A stretch of 63,470 nucleotides of DNA from Klebsiella pneumoniae (GTDB lineage Bacteria; Desulfobacterota; Binatia; UBA12015). The notes beneath the pieces were generated by a model. The model searched no databases. It was not told the origin of the DNA and saw only the letters and a list, made by a program, of their open reading frames with translations. Positions 50,995 through 61,990 of the stretch are shown here, piece by piece; position 1 is the stretch's first letter; each line of letters starts with the position of its first letter. The translations under genes and the position numbers were made by a program. Where the stretch lies: the NCBI GenBank assembly GCA_945872365.1, contig CAMBZJ010000018.1, positions 1 to 63,470 of the forward strand, read 5' to 3'.

Positions 50995-51444
50995 ATGGAC
51001 ACCACCGAACTTGTCGCTCGCGAGGCGATCCGCGAACTCGTCGCCTCTTATGCCCACCTCGCCGACAGCGGGCGCTTCGAGGAGTTGCTCGCTTTGTTCA
51101 CCGAGGACGGGGTCCTGCACGGTGGCGACGCTCCCGAGGCGCACGGACGCGACGCGATCCAGGGGTTTCTTACCGGAGCCGGCGCGGACCTGAAGAGCGT
51201 CACCAGAGCTGCGTTCATCCGCCACCACGTCTCCAACTTGCGTATCGACGTCGTCGCACCGGACGAGGCCCGCGGGGTCGCTTACTTTCTTGTGGTGACT
51301 GAACGGGGCCTCGACCACTGGGGGCGCTACCGGGACGTCTACACCCGTATCGAGGGGCAGTGGCTGTTCCGGCATCGCCGCGCCCGTCTCGATGGATTCG
51401 CTCCGGGCTCCTGGTCCGCGGAGCGCCGCGTGGCCAGGTCATGA
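50995..51444 (+). CDS. SnoaL/NTF2-like domain protein
   Basis: A 149-residue cone-fold protein: AREAIRELVASYAHLADSGR, FEELLALFTEDGVLHGGDAP, HGRDAIQGFLTGA, FIRHHVSNLRIDVV, GVAYFLVVTERGLDHWGRYRD and QWLFRHRRARLDGFAPGS are the usual secondary-structure pattern of SnoaL-like proteins. Such proteins bind or isomerise small hydrophobic substrates. It begins 3 nt after the oxidoreductase stop, so both are probably cotranscribed. Confidence 0.85.
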   Translation: MDTTELVAREAIRELVASYAHLADSGRFEELLALFTEDGVLHGGDAPEAHGRDAIQGFLTGAGADLKSVTRAAFIRHHVSNLRIDVVAPDEARGVAYFLVVTERGLDHWGRYRDVYTRIEGQWLFRHRRARLDGFAPGSWSAERRVARS

Positions 51445-51523
51445 CCGGCCCGCGATCGCCCGGTACGCGGGCCGCTCGTGCCCCCCTTGTCGGCCGGATC
51501 CCGGCGAACTACGTTACAGCCCG

Positions 51524-54118
<2,595 letters not shown>

Positions 54119-57046
54119 ATGACAACGTACCACGCGGATACGAATCCTTCCGATCCAGGGCCGGTCGCGCCCGACATGCGGCCGCGATGGACCCAGGGCG
54201 CGCGGGCCGGTTCGGCACTCGCGATCGCCGGGCTCTTGCTCCTTCGCCCTGCCCTCGCAAGCGCTCTGGCTCCGGGCGATCTCTGCACGGGCAACCCGTG
54301 CAACGTCTCCGGGAGCTATTCGGTCCCAGCCGGATCCCGTCTCGACTTCGGCGCCTCGACGGCGCTTCGGCTCAGGCCGAGCGCCGTGCTCACGGTCGGC
54401 AGCGCACCGGGTGCGCGGGTGATCACACTCGTCGCGCGCTCGATCGTCCTCGAACCCGGCGCGCGCATCATGGGCAACGGCGATGACGCCGTCGTCGTTC
54501 TCCAAGCCAGCGATGGCGACATCGACGTCCAGTCGGCGGGTACGACGCTCGCACGTATCGTGGTCCGTTCCGACGCAGGCACGACCCAGCGGGGATCGGC
54601 TGGCACCATCTCCCTAGATGCAACGGGGAACCTGACCGTCTCGGGCCTTCTCGACGCCGGGGCGTCCGGGCCCGACGCGACCGGGGGGTCGATCGACCTG
54701 ACTGCAGGCGGCAGCGTCGCGATCTCCCGCGATCTCGTGTTCGGCGCCACCGGACCTGCGAGTTGGGGTGGAAGCCTCTCCATCACGGCGGCAACGGGCG
54801 TTGCGGTGAATGGCGCCCTCGACGGCTCGGGCCCCGGACAGGGAGGTGAAGTCTCGGTCGAGAGCGAATCCGGGGCGGTCGTGCTGTCGCGCAAGGTCGA
54901 TCTCACAGGCGGAGCCCCCGACGGCTCCGGCGGCACGGTCGACGTGGCGGCAGGTGGGGACGTGACATTGGGACAGATCGTGGCGACCGGCGGTAGTGGC
55001 TCGGACGGAAGTTGCGGCGACGGCGGTTCCGTCACCGTGGTCGGGGGCGGATCGGTCACCGTCAATGGGGGCATCGCGCTCCATGGCGGAACGGAGTGCA
55101 GCGGCGGAACCCTCGACGTGACGGCGGCGAGCACCTTCACGCAAGCCACGGGAGTCACGATCGGCGCCACGGGAACCTATGGAGGGGGTGAATTCGATCT
55201 GCGTGCCGGTGGCGACACCGTGCTGCGTTCGATCGACCTGTCGGGTCGGGATGGGGGCGGTGCCCTCGACGTCCTGTCGACCGCAGGAAGGATCGAGGTC
55301 GCCGGGGTCGTGGACGCAAGCGGAACCGGTATCGACTCGACCGCGGGAACGATCTCGATCCAAGGCTGCAACGTGACAGTCGCAGCCTCCGGGAAATTAC
55401 TGACGAATGGCGACTTTCACCTCGGCTTTCTGGGCTTCAACCGCCTGATCGCCGGCGGCACCCTGACGATTGCCGGACAACTGAAGGCGGAGGCGACGAA
55501 CGAACTCGTGCTGCGCAGCGGAACGCCGAGCCTCGTCGCAGGATCGGCGATCTCACCCGCACCGGTTTCCCGAATCGACTCGACGCTTCCGAGCTGCACC
55601 CTCCTTGCCGTATGCGGCGACGGCGTGCTCGACCCCGGCGAGGCCTGCGACGACGGCGGGAACGTCGCTTGCGACGGGTGCTCCGCCGACTGCAAGCGCA
55701 TCGACCGGATCTGCGGCGACGGTGTTACCGAGTGCGGGGAGACCTGCGACGACGGGAACACCGTCTCCGGTGACGGCTGCGAGGCCGACTGCCGGCTACC
55801 CGGGATCGGCGGGGCGCGCTGGGTCGGGACCACGATCAACCACGGTTGCTTCGCCCAGTGGGATCTCGCGATCGACGAACCTCGCCTGAACCCGAACACC
55901 GGCTTCCCCGCCCTGGACCAGTACTGCCTGGATGGAGACGATCGCTGCGATCGCGACGGGCGCAACGACCTCGGCTGCGGCTTCCAAGCTCGGATCTGCG
56001 TCCGCGGCAACGACCCGCGGCTGGCCGATTGCACGGCAAGCGTCGGGTCGATCACCGACGTCGTCGTGAAGTCACCTTCCGACCTGAACGGCGGTAACGC
56101 CATCGACCGCGCCAACACGACGGCCATCGCCGATGCTCTGCGGGCCCTCGGGGGGACCGTCAGGGTCGGCTCGACCTCCGTCCAGTCCGGCCCGCCCATC
56201 GCGGCCTTCGAGAGTTGCACCGCACCCTTCCAGCTGCGGGTTCCCAGGACCAGCCGGGCGCAGAAGGTCGAACTATTCAACCTGGGTGCACATGACTCCA
56301 GCGGTGCGACGATGGACTCCGTCCGGATGCGCCTGCACTGCCTGCCCAACGACTCAGTCTGCGGAAACGGAATCCTCGAGACGACCGAAGCCTGCGACGA
56401 CGGGAACCTGGAGGACTGCGATGGCTGCTCGTCCCGCTGCCGCATGGAGGCCTGCGGCGACGGCGTCGTGCAGTGCTCGGAGGAATGCGACGACGGCTCC
56501 CTCAACGGTGCGGCCGAGAGCACCTGCACTTCGAACTGCACCCGGAGGCCACCGGACCTCAGGATCCCCGGCGGCGGATCCAAGACCCTCGATTGCGGTC
56601 ACGAGTTCGCCATGATGATCGACCCCGATCAGGTGCGCATGAATGCACGGGGCATTCCCCGCAACGACCAGGTCTGTGTCGACAACGACCCCTCATGCGA
56701 CCTCGATCCGGCGCCGGGGACCTGCAGGCTGCGCCTCTGGTCGTGTCTCGGAGGTGGCGACGATCGCCTGAGCTGTCGTCCGGCCGAGATCGGTTCGTGG
56801 CAGGTGATCGAGCCGAAGAGTCAGAGTACCGGAAGATACCTCGATGCGCGCAATTCCCTGCTGGGCGCCCTCGACTCCGTCCCCAAGCCGGCCGGCCCCG
56901 GGGAGACCTGCTCGGAGCGCTACCACGTGGTCGTTCCGGTCGAAGGGAAAGGCCTGCGGCTCAAGCCGAAGGTCACCTACCGCGACATCGCGAACGGCGA
57001 TCCCGACACGCTCCGCCTGAGATGTCTTCCCGGGCCGAAGACCTGA
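54119..57046 (+). CDS. Large secreted protein with DUF4215 cysteine-rich repeats
   Basis: A 975-residue exported protein. ATG 54119 follows AAGGAGG. A 50-residue N-terminus ends in a hydrophobic segment (SALAIAGLLLLRPALASALA), probably a signal peptide. Residues 60-480 are Gly/Ser/Thr/Asp-rich short strands (GGSVAISRDLVFG, GGTVDVAAGGDVTLGQI) like a beta-helix. Then DUF4215-type Cys repeats (CGDGVLDPGEACDDGGN; CGDGVTECGETCDDGNT; CGNGILETTEACDDGN; CGDGVVQCSEECDDGS) alternate with two copies of an unnamed module of about 150-175 residues, each ending in RLxCLP. Likely extracellular or surface-attached; binding partner unknown. Confidence 0.85.
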   Translation: MTTYHADTNPSDPGPVAPDMRPRWTQGARAGSALAIAGLLLLRPALASALAPGDLCTGNPCNVSGSYSVPAGSRLDFGASTALRLRPSAVLTVGSAPGARVITLVARSIVLEPGARIMGNGDDAVVVLQASDGDIDVQSAGTTLARIVVRSDAGTTQRGSAGTISLDATGNLTVSGLLDAGASGPDATGGSIDLTAGGSVAISRDLVFGATGPASWGGSLSITAATGVAVNGALDGSGPGQGGEVSVESESGAVVLSRKVDLTGGAPDGSGGTVDVAAGGDVTLGQIVATGGSGSDGSCGDGGSVTVVGGGSVTVNGGIALHGGTECSGGTLDVTAASTFTQATGVTIGATGTYGGGEFDLRAGGDTVLRSIDLSGRDGGGALDVLSTAGRIEVAGVVDASGTGIDSTAGTISIQGCNVTVAASGKLLTNGDFHLGFLGFNRLIAGGTLTIAGQLKAEATNELVLRSGTPSLVAGSAISPAPVSRIDSTLPSCTLLAVCGDGVLDPGEACDDGGNVACDGCSADCKRIDRICGDGVTECGETCDDGNTVSGDGCEADCRLPGIGGARWVGTTINHGCFAQWDLAIDEPRLNPNTGFPALDQYCLDGDDRCDRDGRNDLGCGFQARICVRGNDPRLADCTASVGSITDVVVKSPSDLNGGNAIDRANTTAIADALRALGGTVRVGSTSVQSGPPIAAFESCTAPFQLRVPRTSRAQKVELFNLGAHDSSGATMDSVRMRLHCLPNDSVCGNGILETTEACDDGNLEDCDGCSSRCRMEACGDGVVQCSEECDDGSLNGAAESTCTSNCTRRPPDLRIPGGGSKTLDCGHEFAMMIDPDQVRMNARGIPRNDQVCVDNDPSCDLDPAPGTCRLRLWSCLGGGDDRLSCRPAEIGSWQVIEPKSQSTGRYLDARNSLLGALDSVPKPAGPGETCSERYHVVVPVEGKGLRLKPKVTYRDIANGDPDTLRLRCLPGPKT

Positions 57047-57081
57047 AAGGCACCGCCGGGCACACACCCCGGCAGGTCATC

Positions 57082-57121
57082 GGTCCGGCGGGGGTGGGGA
57101 GAACCACACCCCCGCCGGACC
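57082..57121. terminator. Perfect 15-bp hairpin between convergent genes
   Basis: GGTCCGGCGGGGGTG pairs perfectly with CACCCCCGCCGGACC around a 10-nt loop. It lies between the + strand cysteine-rich-protein gene and the minus-strand acyl-CoA dehydrogenase, in the right place for a two-way terminator. No T-tract follows, but the stem is very stable. Confidence 0.6.
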
Positions 57122-57186
57122 GGCCCCATCTCCTTCATAGACCCGCAACCGGCCAACGACACCGAGCGCGCTCGAACGCATCGTCC

Positions 57187-58332
57187 TCAGAGCCCGATCA
57201 TCTTCGCCATGTAGTGGATCATCGTCTCGTCGGCGCCTCCACCGATCGAGATCAGGCGCGAATCGACGAAGGCGCGTCCCGCCGCACTCTCGGTCATGTA
57301 CCCCATGCCGCCGTGCAACTGGATGCACTCGTCGGCGACGAAGCGGGAGGTTCGCCCAACCACCAACTTCGCCATCGAGATCTCGAGCGTCGCGTCCTCA
57401 GCTCGCATCCGCTTACGAATGCAGGAATGCACCAACTCGCGATCGGCGGTGACCCGAGTCAGCATGTCGACCAGCTTGAACTGGGTCACCTGCAGCTTGC
57501 TGAGGGGCTTGCCGAAGAGGATCCGCTGCTCGCAGTGCCGACGGGTGATCTCCCAAATGTGCCGGGATGAGGCGTTCGAACTCACGCAGGCCACCAGACG
57601 CTCGTCCTGAAACTGCATCATCTGCTGCTGGAAGCCGCGGCCCGCCTGGCCGATCGTGTTTCCGACCGGCACCCGCACGTCCTCGAAGAAGAGCAGCCCG
57701 GTGTCCGAACCGCGGTTCCCGATCTTGTCCAGCAGCCGATAGCTGAAGCCGGGCGCGTCGGTCGGCACGATGATCTGCGAGAAGCCGTGATGCCCGGCCG
57801 TCGGATCGGTCACGGCGAGCAGGCAGAGAAAGTCCGCGGTCGCCGAATTGGTTATGTACATCTTCGAGCCGTTGATCACCCAGTGATCACCGTCGCGAAC
57901 GGCTCGCGTCTTGATCCCGGCGACATCCGAACCGGCGTCCGGCTCGGTCACGGCGATCGCACCAACCATTTCCCCGCGGATCGCCGGCACGAGGTAGCGT
58001 TCGCGCAGGTCGTCGGAACCGAACTGGTGGAGCGACGGTGTCGCCATGTCCGTGTGGGCGCTGATACCCATGCAGACGCCGGCATTGTCGCAACGCGACA
58101 TTTCCTCGAAGAGTACTGCCGAGTAGGACCAGTCGAGCCCGGAGCCGCCCCAGCGGGGATCGTAGCGAATCCCGAGCATTCCCAGCTCGCCCATGCGTCG
58201 GTAGAGCGACTTGTCGATGCGCCCCATCTCGTCGAACTCGCGGGCCCGCGGTGCGAGTTCGTCGTCGACGAACTTGCGCACGGTGTCGCGAAAGCTTGCA
58301 TGCTCGGGGGTCGCGTAGATCTCGCCTGTCAT
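57187..58332 (-). CDS. Acyl-CoA dehydrogenase
   Basis: A 381-residue FAD enzyme. FRDTVRKFVDDELAPRAREF at the start, GAIAVTEPDAGSDVAGIKTR and VINGSKMYITNSATADFLCL in the substrate/FAD region, FGKPLSKLQVTQFKLVDM, and MRAEDATLEISMAKLVVGRT. The C-terminus has QLHGGMGYMTESAAGRAFVDSRLISIGGGADETM, where the usual IxEGTxEI reads ISIGGGADETM; the usual catalytic Glu seems to be shifted or replaced, as in long-chain/isovaleryl-type enzymes that use another Glu. Substrate unknown. Divergent from the SDR gene. Confidence 0.92.
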   Translation of the reverse strand: MTGEIYATPEHASFRDTVRKFVDDELAPRAREFDEMGRIDKSLYRRMGELGMLGIRYDPRWGGSGLDWSYSAVLFEEMSRCDNAGVCMGISAHTDMATPSLHQFGSDDLRERYLVPAIRGEMVGAIAVTEPDAGSDVAGIKTRAVRDGDHWVINGSKMYITNSATADFLCLLAVTDPTAGHHGFSQIIVPTDAPGFSYRLLDKIGNRGSDTGLLFFEDVRVPVGNTIGQAGRGFQQQMMQFQDERLVACVSSNASSRHIWEITRRHCEQRILFGKPLSKLQVTQFKLVDMLTRVTADRELVHSCIRKRMRAEDATLEISMAKLVVGRTSRFVADECIQLHGGMGYMTESAAGRAFVDSRLISIGGGADETMIHYMAKMIGL

Positions 58333-58699
58333 GCCGGGTCGCCTCCTTCGTCTTGAACTTCGCGTGTATTAGCCGCGGCACGCGCTTCCCGCCAGAGCGG
58401 GGGCGGAGCCGTGCGGGTCCGGCCCCGCCTCCCGCGGGAGAGTGTCTGGACGTCTTCGCGGACCGGTGCCATGCTATGCGGGCTGTTCCTCGCGCCTCGC
58501 CCGGTCGGCTCCGGCTCAAACGTACTCCCATGACGACTCGCGACCAGCCGACTGGCATCCTCGACGGTCCACCCGAGACTTTGCGGCGCGTTCGCGCCGT
58601 CCTTCGGCCGCGTCCTCCGTCGGCCCGGGTCGATCGGTCGTTCGGGGCGACGCCCGGTTGGCCGCACTGGACCTTCACCGGGTGAGCACCCGGGAGTCG
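58333..58699. other. Divergent intergenic region
   Basis: About 370 bases between the acyl-CoA dehydrogenase and the SDR gene. Contains the promoters of both. The frame of the SDR stays open leftwards to 58442, but the translation there is arginine-rich and lacks the SDR pattern. No RNA, repeat or terminator seen. Confidence 0.4.
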
Positions 58700-59563
58700 A
58701 TGGAGGGGCTTACCTGCATCGTGACGGGTGCCACCTCCGGCATTGGCCGGGAGACTGCGCTGGAATTCGCGAGGCGGGGCGCCCGGGTCGGGATCGTCGC
58801 CCGCGACTCGGAGCGTGCACGTGCGACGGCAGGCGTTCTCGAGCAAGCCGGTGGCGAAGCAATCGTCTTTCAAGGCGATCTCGGCTCCCGGTCCGACGTG
58901 AGGCGGGTCGCCCGCGAGATCATCGGGAAGTGTCCGCGACTCGATGTTCTGGTGAACAACGCGGGAGTCGTCAACCTGCGACGATCGATGACGGTGGACG
59001 GCATCGAGGTGATGTTCGCGGTCAATCACCTCGCGTACTTCGCCCTCACGCTGCTCCTGCTCGATCGCCTCGTGGAAAGCGCGCCGGCGCGCGTGATCAA
59101 CGTTGCATCCGAGGCCCACAGGCTCGCCCCCGGGATTCGTTTCGACGACCCGGGTTTCGAGCATGGATGGGCGACGCTGCGAGTGTACGGGCACTCGAAG
59201 CTCGCGAACATCCTGTTCACGCGCGAATTGGTGCGTCGGATCAGCGGCCTCGGCGTCACGGTGAACTGCCTTCATCCGGGTGCGGTCGCTACTGGACTCG
59301 GGAGGAACAACGGGAAGATCGCCCAGAGCCTGATCCGGCTGCTGTCACCATTCTTCCGTACGCCCGCCGCCGGTGCCTCGACCTCGATCCGACTTGCGAC
59401 GGCGAGCGACCTCGCCGACGTGAGTGGCGGCTACTTCGCGGATGGCCGCGAAAAGCGGCCCTCCGCAGCTGCGCTCGACGAGATCGCGGCAGGTCGACTT
59501 TGGGAACTCAGCGAGCGCCTCACCGGGGTACGGCTCGATTCGCAGGGAAGGGTCCACGCATGA
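58700..59563 (+). CDS. Short-chain dehydrogenase/reductase (retinol dehydrogenase-like)
   Basis: A 287-residue SDR: TCIVTGATSGIGRETALEFA, GDLGSRSDVRRVAREI, LDVLVNNAGVVNLRRSMTVD, catalytic Ser in VINVASEAHRLAPG, Tyr-Lys in LRVYGHSKLANILFTREL, and HPGAVATGLGRNNG. The long form and the VNHLAYFALTLLLLDRL helix match retinol-dehydrogenase/WW-domain oxidoreductase-like SDRs acting on lipophilic alcohols. ATG 58700 begins the conserved part; GTG 58682 would add six residues. Its stop overlaps the site-2 protease start (ATGA). Confidence 0.88.
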   Translation: MEGLTCIVTGATSGIGRETALEFARRGARVGIVARDSERARATAGVLEQAGGEAIVFQGDLGSRSDVRRVAREIIGKCPRLDVLVNNAGVVNLRRSMTVDGIEVMFAVNHLAYFALTLLLLDRLVESAPARVINVASEAHRLAPGIRFDDPGFEHGWATLRVYGHSKLANILFTRELVRRISGLGVTVNCLHPGAVATGLGRNNGKIAQSLIRLLSPFFRTPAAGASTSIRLATASDLADVSGGYFADGREKRPSAAALDEIAAGRLWELSERLTGVRLDSQGRVHA

Positions 59564-60198
59564 ACAACGACACTTTGATGGTCGTCCTCCAGGTAGCTGC
59601 CCTCGTATTCGCGGTCTGCGTCCATGAGTCCGCCCACGGTGCAGTAGCTCTGTGGTGCGGCGACCCGACGGCCAGGGATCTCGGCCGGATCACCCTCAAC
59701 CCCTTGCGCCACGTCGACCCCTTCGGGACGATCCTGCTTCCCGCAATGCTCGCCCTGAGCGGTGCACCCGTCTTCGGCTGGGCCAAGCCCGTGCCGGTGG
59801 TCCTGGAACGAGCCCGCGATCCGAGACGAGCCCGTCTGCTGGTATCTGCAGCCGGCCCCCTATCCAACCTGATCCTGGCAGGCTTGTTTGCCGCCCTCGC
59901 GTCTAGCCTGCGCGCCCTCGAGACGGCGGGACCGATTGCCCAGTGCCTGTTCTGGTTCGCCCTCTTCTCCGTTCTGGTCAACGTCGCACTGGCGGTATTC
60001 AATCTTCTCCCGGTTCCGCCACTCGACGGTTTTGGCGTCTTGGAGGGATTGCTGCCGCCTTCACTCGACGGGCTTGTCGCGACGATCCGGCGGCTCGGGA
60101 TGCCGATCCTGCTAGCGCTCATCTTCACGGGGGCCTTGCGCAACATTCTGGGGCCCGCGCAGCGACTCGCCGTCCGCTGGCTTCTGGGGCACCCCTGA
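59560..60198 (+). CDS. Site-2 protease family (M50) membrane protein
   Basis: A 212-residue intramembrane metalloprotease of the compact M50B type. The zinc motif is CVHESAHGAVAL (HExxH) in the first helix, the third ligand region NLLPVPPLDGFGVLEGLLP near the third or fourth, and GRITLNPLRHVDPFGTILLP between. Four to five hydrophobic helices, no PDZ or CBS domain. Such proteins are common and their substrate is unknown. Coupled by a 4-nt overlap to the SDR. Confidence 0.92.
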   Translation: MNNDTLMVVLQVAALVFAVCVHESAHGAVALWCGDPTARDLGRITLNPLRHVDPFGTILLPAMLALSGAPVFGWAKPVPVVLERARDPRRARLLVSAAGPLSNLILAGLFAALASSLRALETAGPIAQCLFWFALFSVLVNVALAVFNLLPVPPLDGFGVLEGLLPPSLDGLVATIRRLGMPILLALIFTGALRNILGPAQRLAVRWLLGHP

Positions 60199-60219
60199 CC
60201 CGAGTCGCCACCCCGCTCG

Positions 60220-61116
60220 CTAGGACTCCCGGGCAGATCCCTCGCGGGGGACGAGTGCTTCAATCATCGCGGCGTACCCTTCGCGGAAGCTCGGATGCCG
60301 GAAGCGATAGCCAGCCGCGTGGAGCCTCGAATTGCTGCACCGCTTGTTGCTCCGCTCGGCACCGCGGACTGACCCCGGGTCCCATGGCGCGCGGCTGGGC
60401 GGTGGTACGCCGAGACGCTCGGCGAGCCAGTTATAGACGGTGCATTGCTCCGCGGGATCGTCGTCGACGCCGAGCCAGATCGATGCTGGCGACTCGCTTC
60501 GGAGCAAGTGGTGGAGGACTCCGGCGCAGTCGTCGATGTGGATGCGATTCGTGAACCGCGGGGGACCATCACCGCAGGTCGCTCGCCGGCTTCGCACGAG
60601 ATCGATCAAGCGCGTTCGACCGGACCCGTAGATTCCGCCGAACCGTACGGAGAAGCCGATGGACCCACGCTCTGCCGACCAGTCGGCCACCATCCGCTCG
60701 GCTTCGAGCATCACGTGCCCCGAGAAGCCCGGCGGGTTCGTCGCCGAGGATTCGTCGACCCATTCTCCGGAGGTCTGTCCATAGACTGACGTACTCGACG
60801 TGAAGACGACGCGATGCAGAGGCGCGCCCTTCCGGACGAGGACTTCAAGCACGTTGCGCAAGCCGTCGAGATACAAGGACCGGTAGGAGACCTCGTTGCT
60901 CTCGTCGGCCGAGGCCGCGAAGACGAGCACCTCGACATCGCCGGGAAGCGCTGCGAGTTGCCGGGGATCTCGCAGGTCGAGGCCAAAACCCGTCACCCCG
61001 GGGGGCAGCTGTTCCTGCTGGCGGCGTATGGCTCGAACCGGGGTGCCATCGGCGAGCAGGAGTTCGGCCAGGGCAAGACCGACGTCGCCACAGCCCGCGA
61101 TCAGGACATTTTCCAA
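60220..61116 (-). CDS. NAD-dependent epimerase/dehydratase-like protein
   Basis: A 298-residue extended-SDR protein. The N-terminal NAD-binding loop is VLIAGCGDVGLALAELLLAD, then VEVLVFAASADESNEVSYRS, TSSTSVYGQTSGEWVDESSA (catalytic Ser/Thr and Tyr), a break in YxxxK, and FSVRFGGIYGSGRTRLIDLV. Closest in feel to the YeeZ-like SDR group. There is no ATG near the conserved start; I use TTG at 61116 with GAAGG 5 nt upstream. GTG at 61203 would add 29 poorly matching residues. Divergent from the chelatase gene. Confidence 0.78.
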   Translation of the reverse strand: MENVLIAGCGDVGLALAELLLADGTPVRAIRRQQEQLPPGVTGFGLDLRDPRQLAALPGDVEVLVFAASADESNEVSYRSLYLDGLRNVLEVLVRKGAPLHRVVFTSSTSVYGQTSGEWVDESSATNPPGFSGHVMLEAERMVADWSAERGSIGFSVRFGGIYGSGRTRLIDLVRSRRATCGDGPPRFTNRIHIDDCAGVLHHLLRSESPASIWLGVDDDPAEQCTVYNWLAERLGVPPPSRAPWDPGSVRGAERSNKRCSNSRLHAAGYRFRHPSFREGYAAMIEALVPREGSARES

Positions 61117-61243
61117 GGATACCTTCGACGTCCGCCGGACCTTGCCGGACTCGCGACACGACGTCGAGTTTAGCCCGGATCGGCAGCGAGGCAAGTAACG
61201 CACGGCTCTGGCGGGCCTTACCGATCGCGGGTAGGTTCATCTC

Positions 61244-61753
61244 ATGTCGGAACTTAAAGAGGCCGTTATCCTAGTCGGGCACGGTGGCATCCCCGCCGAT
61301 TGCCCAGGCGAACTGGTTTCCGAGCTGAAGCGGCTCGAGGCGCAGCGAAGAGCCTCGGGGCGCATCGAGATGAGCCCGCGGGAGGCCGAGCTCGACGCAA
61401 GGATTCGCGACTGGCCGCGCACGCCCGAAACGGATCCCTACGCCGCCGGACTTGAATCGATCGCGGCTCGCCTGGCACCGAGGGTGGCGCCGAGACGGCT
61501 GGTCGTAGCCTACAACGAGTTCTGCGCTCCCAGCCTCGAAAGTGCCATCGAGGATCTCGTCGTCGAGGGCTTCCAGCGACTCGTCCTGACTACGACCATG
61601 TTCACGCCCGGCGGATCGCATTCCGAACTAGAGATCCCCGAGATCGTGGAGCAGGCCCGAAAGCTGCATCCCGAGGTCGACATCCGATACGCTTGGCCCT
61701 TCGACCTCGATCGAGCCGCTGGCTTTCTCGCCGAACAGATCTCGCGAAGTTGA
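61244..61753 (+). CDS. CbiX-type sirohydrochlorin chelatase
   Basis: A 169-residue single-domain class II chelatase. VILVGHGGIPADCPG with the metal-binding His, and FTPGGSHSELEIPEIVEQAR with the second His, are the CbiX marks; the middle has PRRLVVAYNEFCAPSLESAI. Small chelatases of this type insert iron or cobalt into sirohydrochlorin; here the siroheme reductase at 5323-6969 offers a reason for an iron chelatase. An insertion of about 45 residues after the first motif (RLEAQRRASGRIEMSPREAE) is unlike short CbiXS. Divergent from the epimerase. Confidence 0.82.
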   Translation: MSELKEAVILVGHGGIPADCPGELVSELKRLEAQRRASGRIEMSPREAELDARIRDWPRTPETDPYAAGLESIAARLAPRVAPRRLVVAYNEFCAPSLESAIEDLVVEGFQRLVLTTTMFTPGGSHSELEIPEIVEQARKLHPEVDIRYAWPFDLDRAAGFLAEQISRS

Positions 61754-61814
61754 TCCACGGCTGCGCGAGCGAGCCGATCGTGCGGCGCAGACGCTCGTTC
61801 CGCGGCGCGGGGGG

Positions 61815-61976
61815 GCGCCGCGATTCGAGATCTCCTGCGACGCGCTCGTTCGCATGATCGACTGCACGATCTTCGCAGTGGCATCCGATGACACGCGGCC
61901 CCCCCTCGGTGGCGTCCTGATGACGGCGGAGGAAGCGGGGCTGCGTTTCGTCGGCACCGACGGCAGAGTGGCTTGA
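61815..61976 (+). pseudogene. Fragment of DNA polymerase III sliding clamp (dnaN-like)
   Basis: A 53-codon open stretch ending in TGA reads FEISCDALVRMIDCTIFAVA, then SDDTRPPLGGVLMTAEEAGL, RFVGTDGRVA. It lines up with the first part of the clamp's middle domain (E. coli EFTLPQATMKRLIEATQFSM, then VRYYLNGMLFE and LRTVATDGHRLA). It stops where the clamp continues after TDGxRLA, and neither an N-terminal domain nor a start codon with a ribosome site is seen. It follows the chelatase gene by about 60 nt. Best explained as the remnant of a duplicated dnaN; a short expressed peptide cannot be excluded. Confidence 0.65.
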
Positions 61977-61990
61977 TCGGCTGTGGCCGG

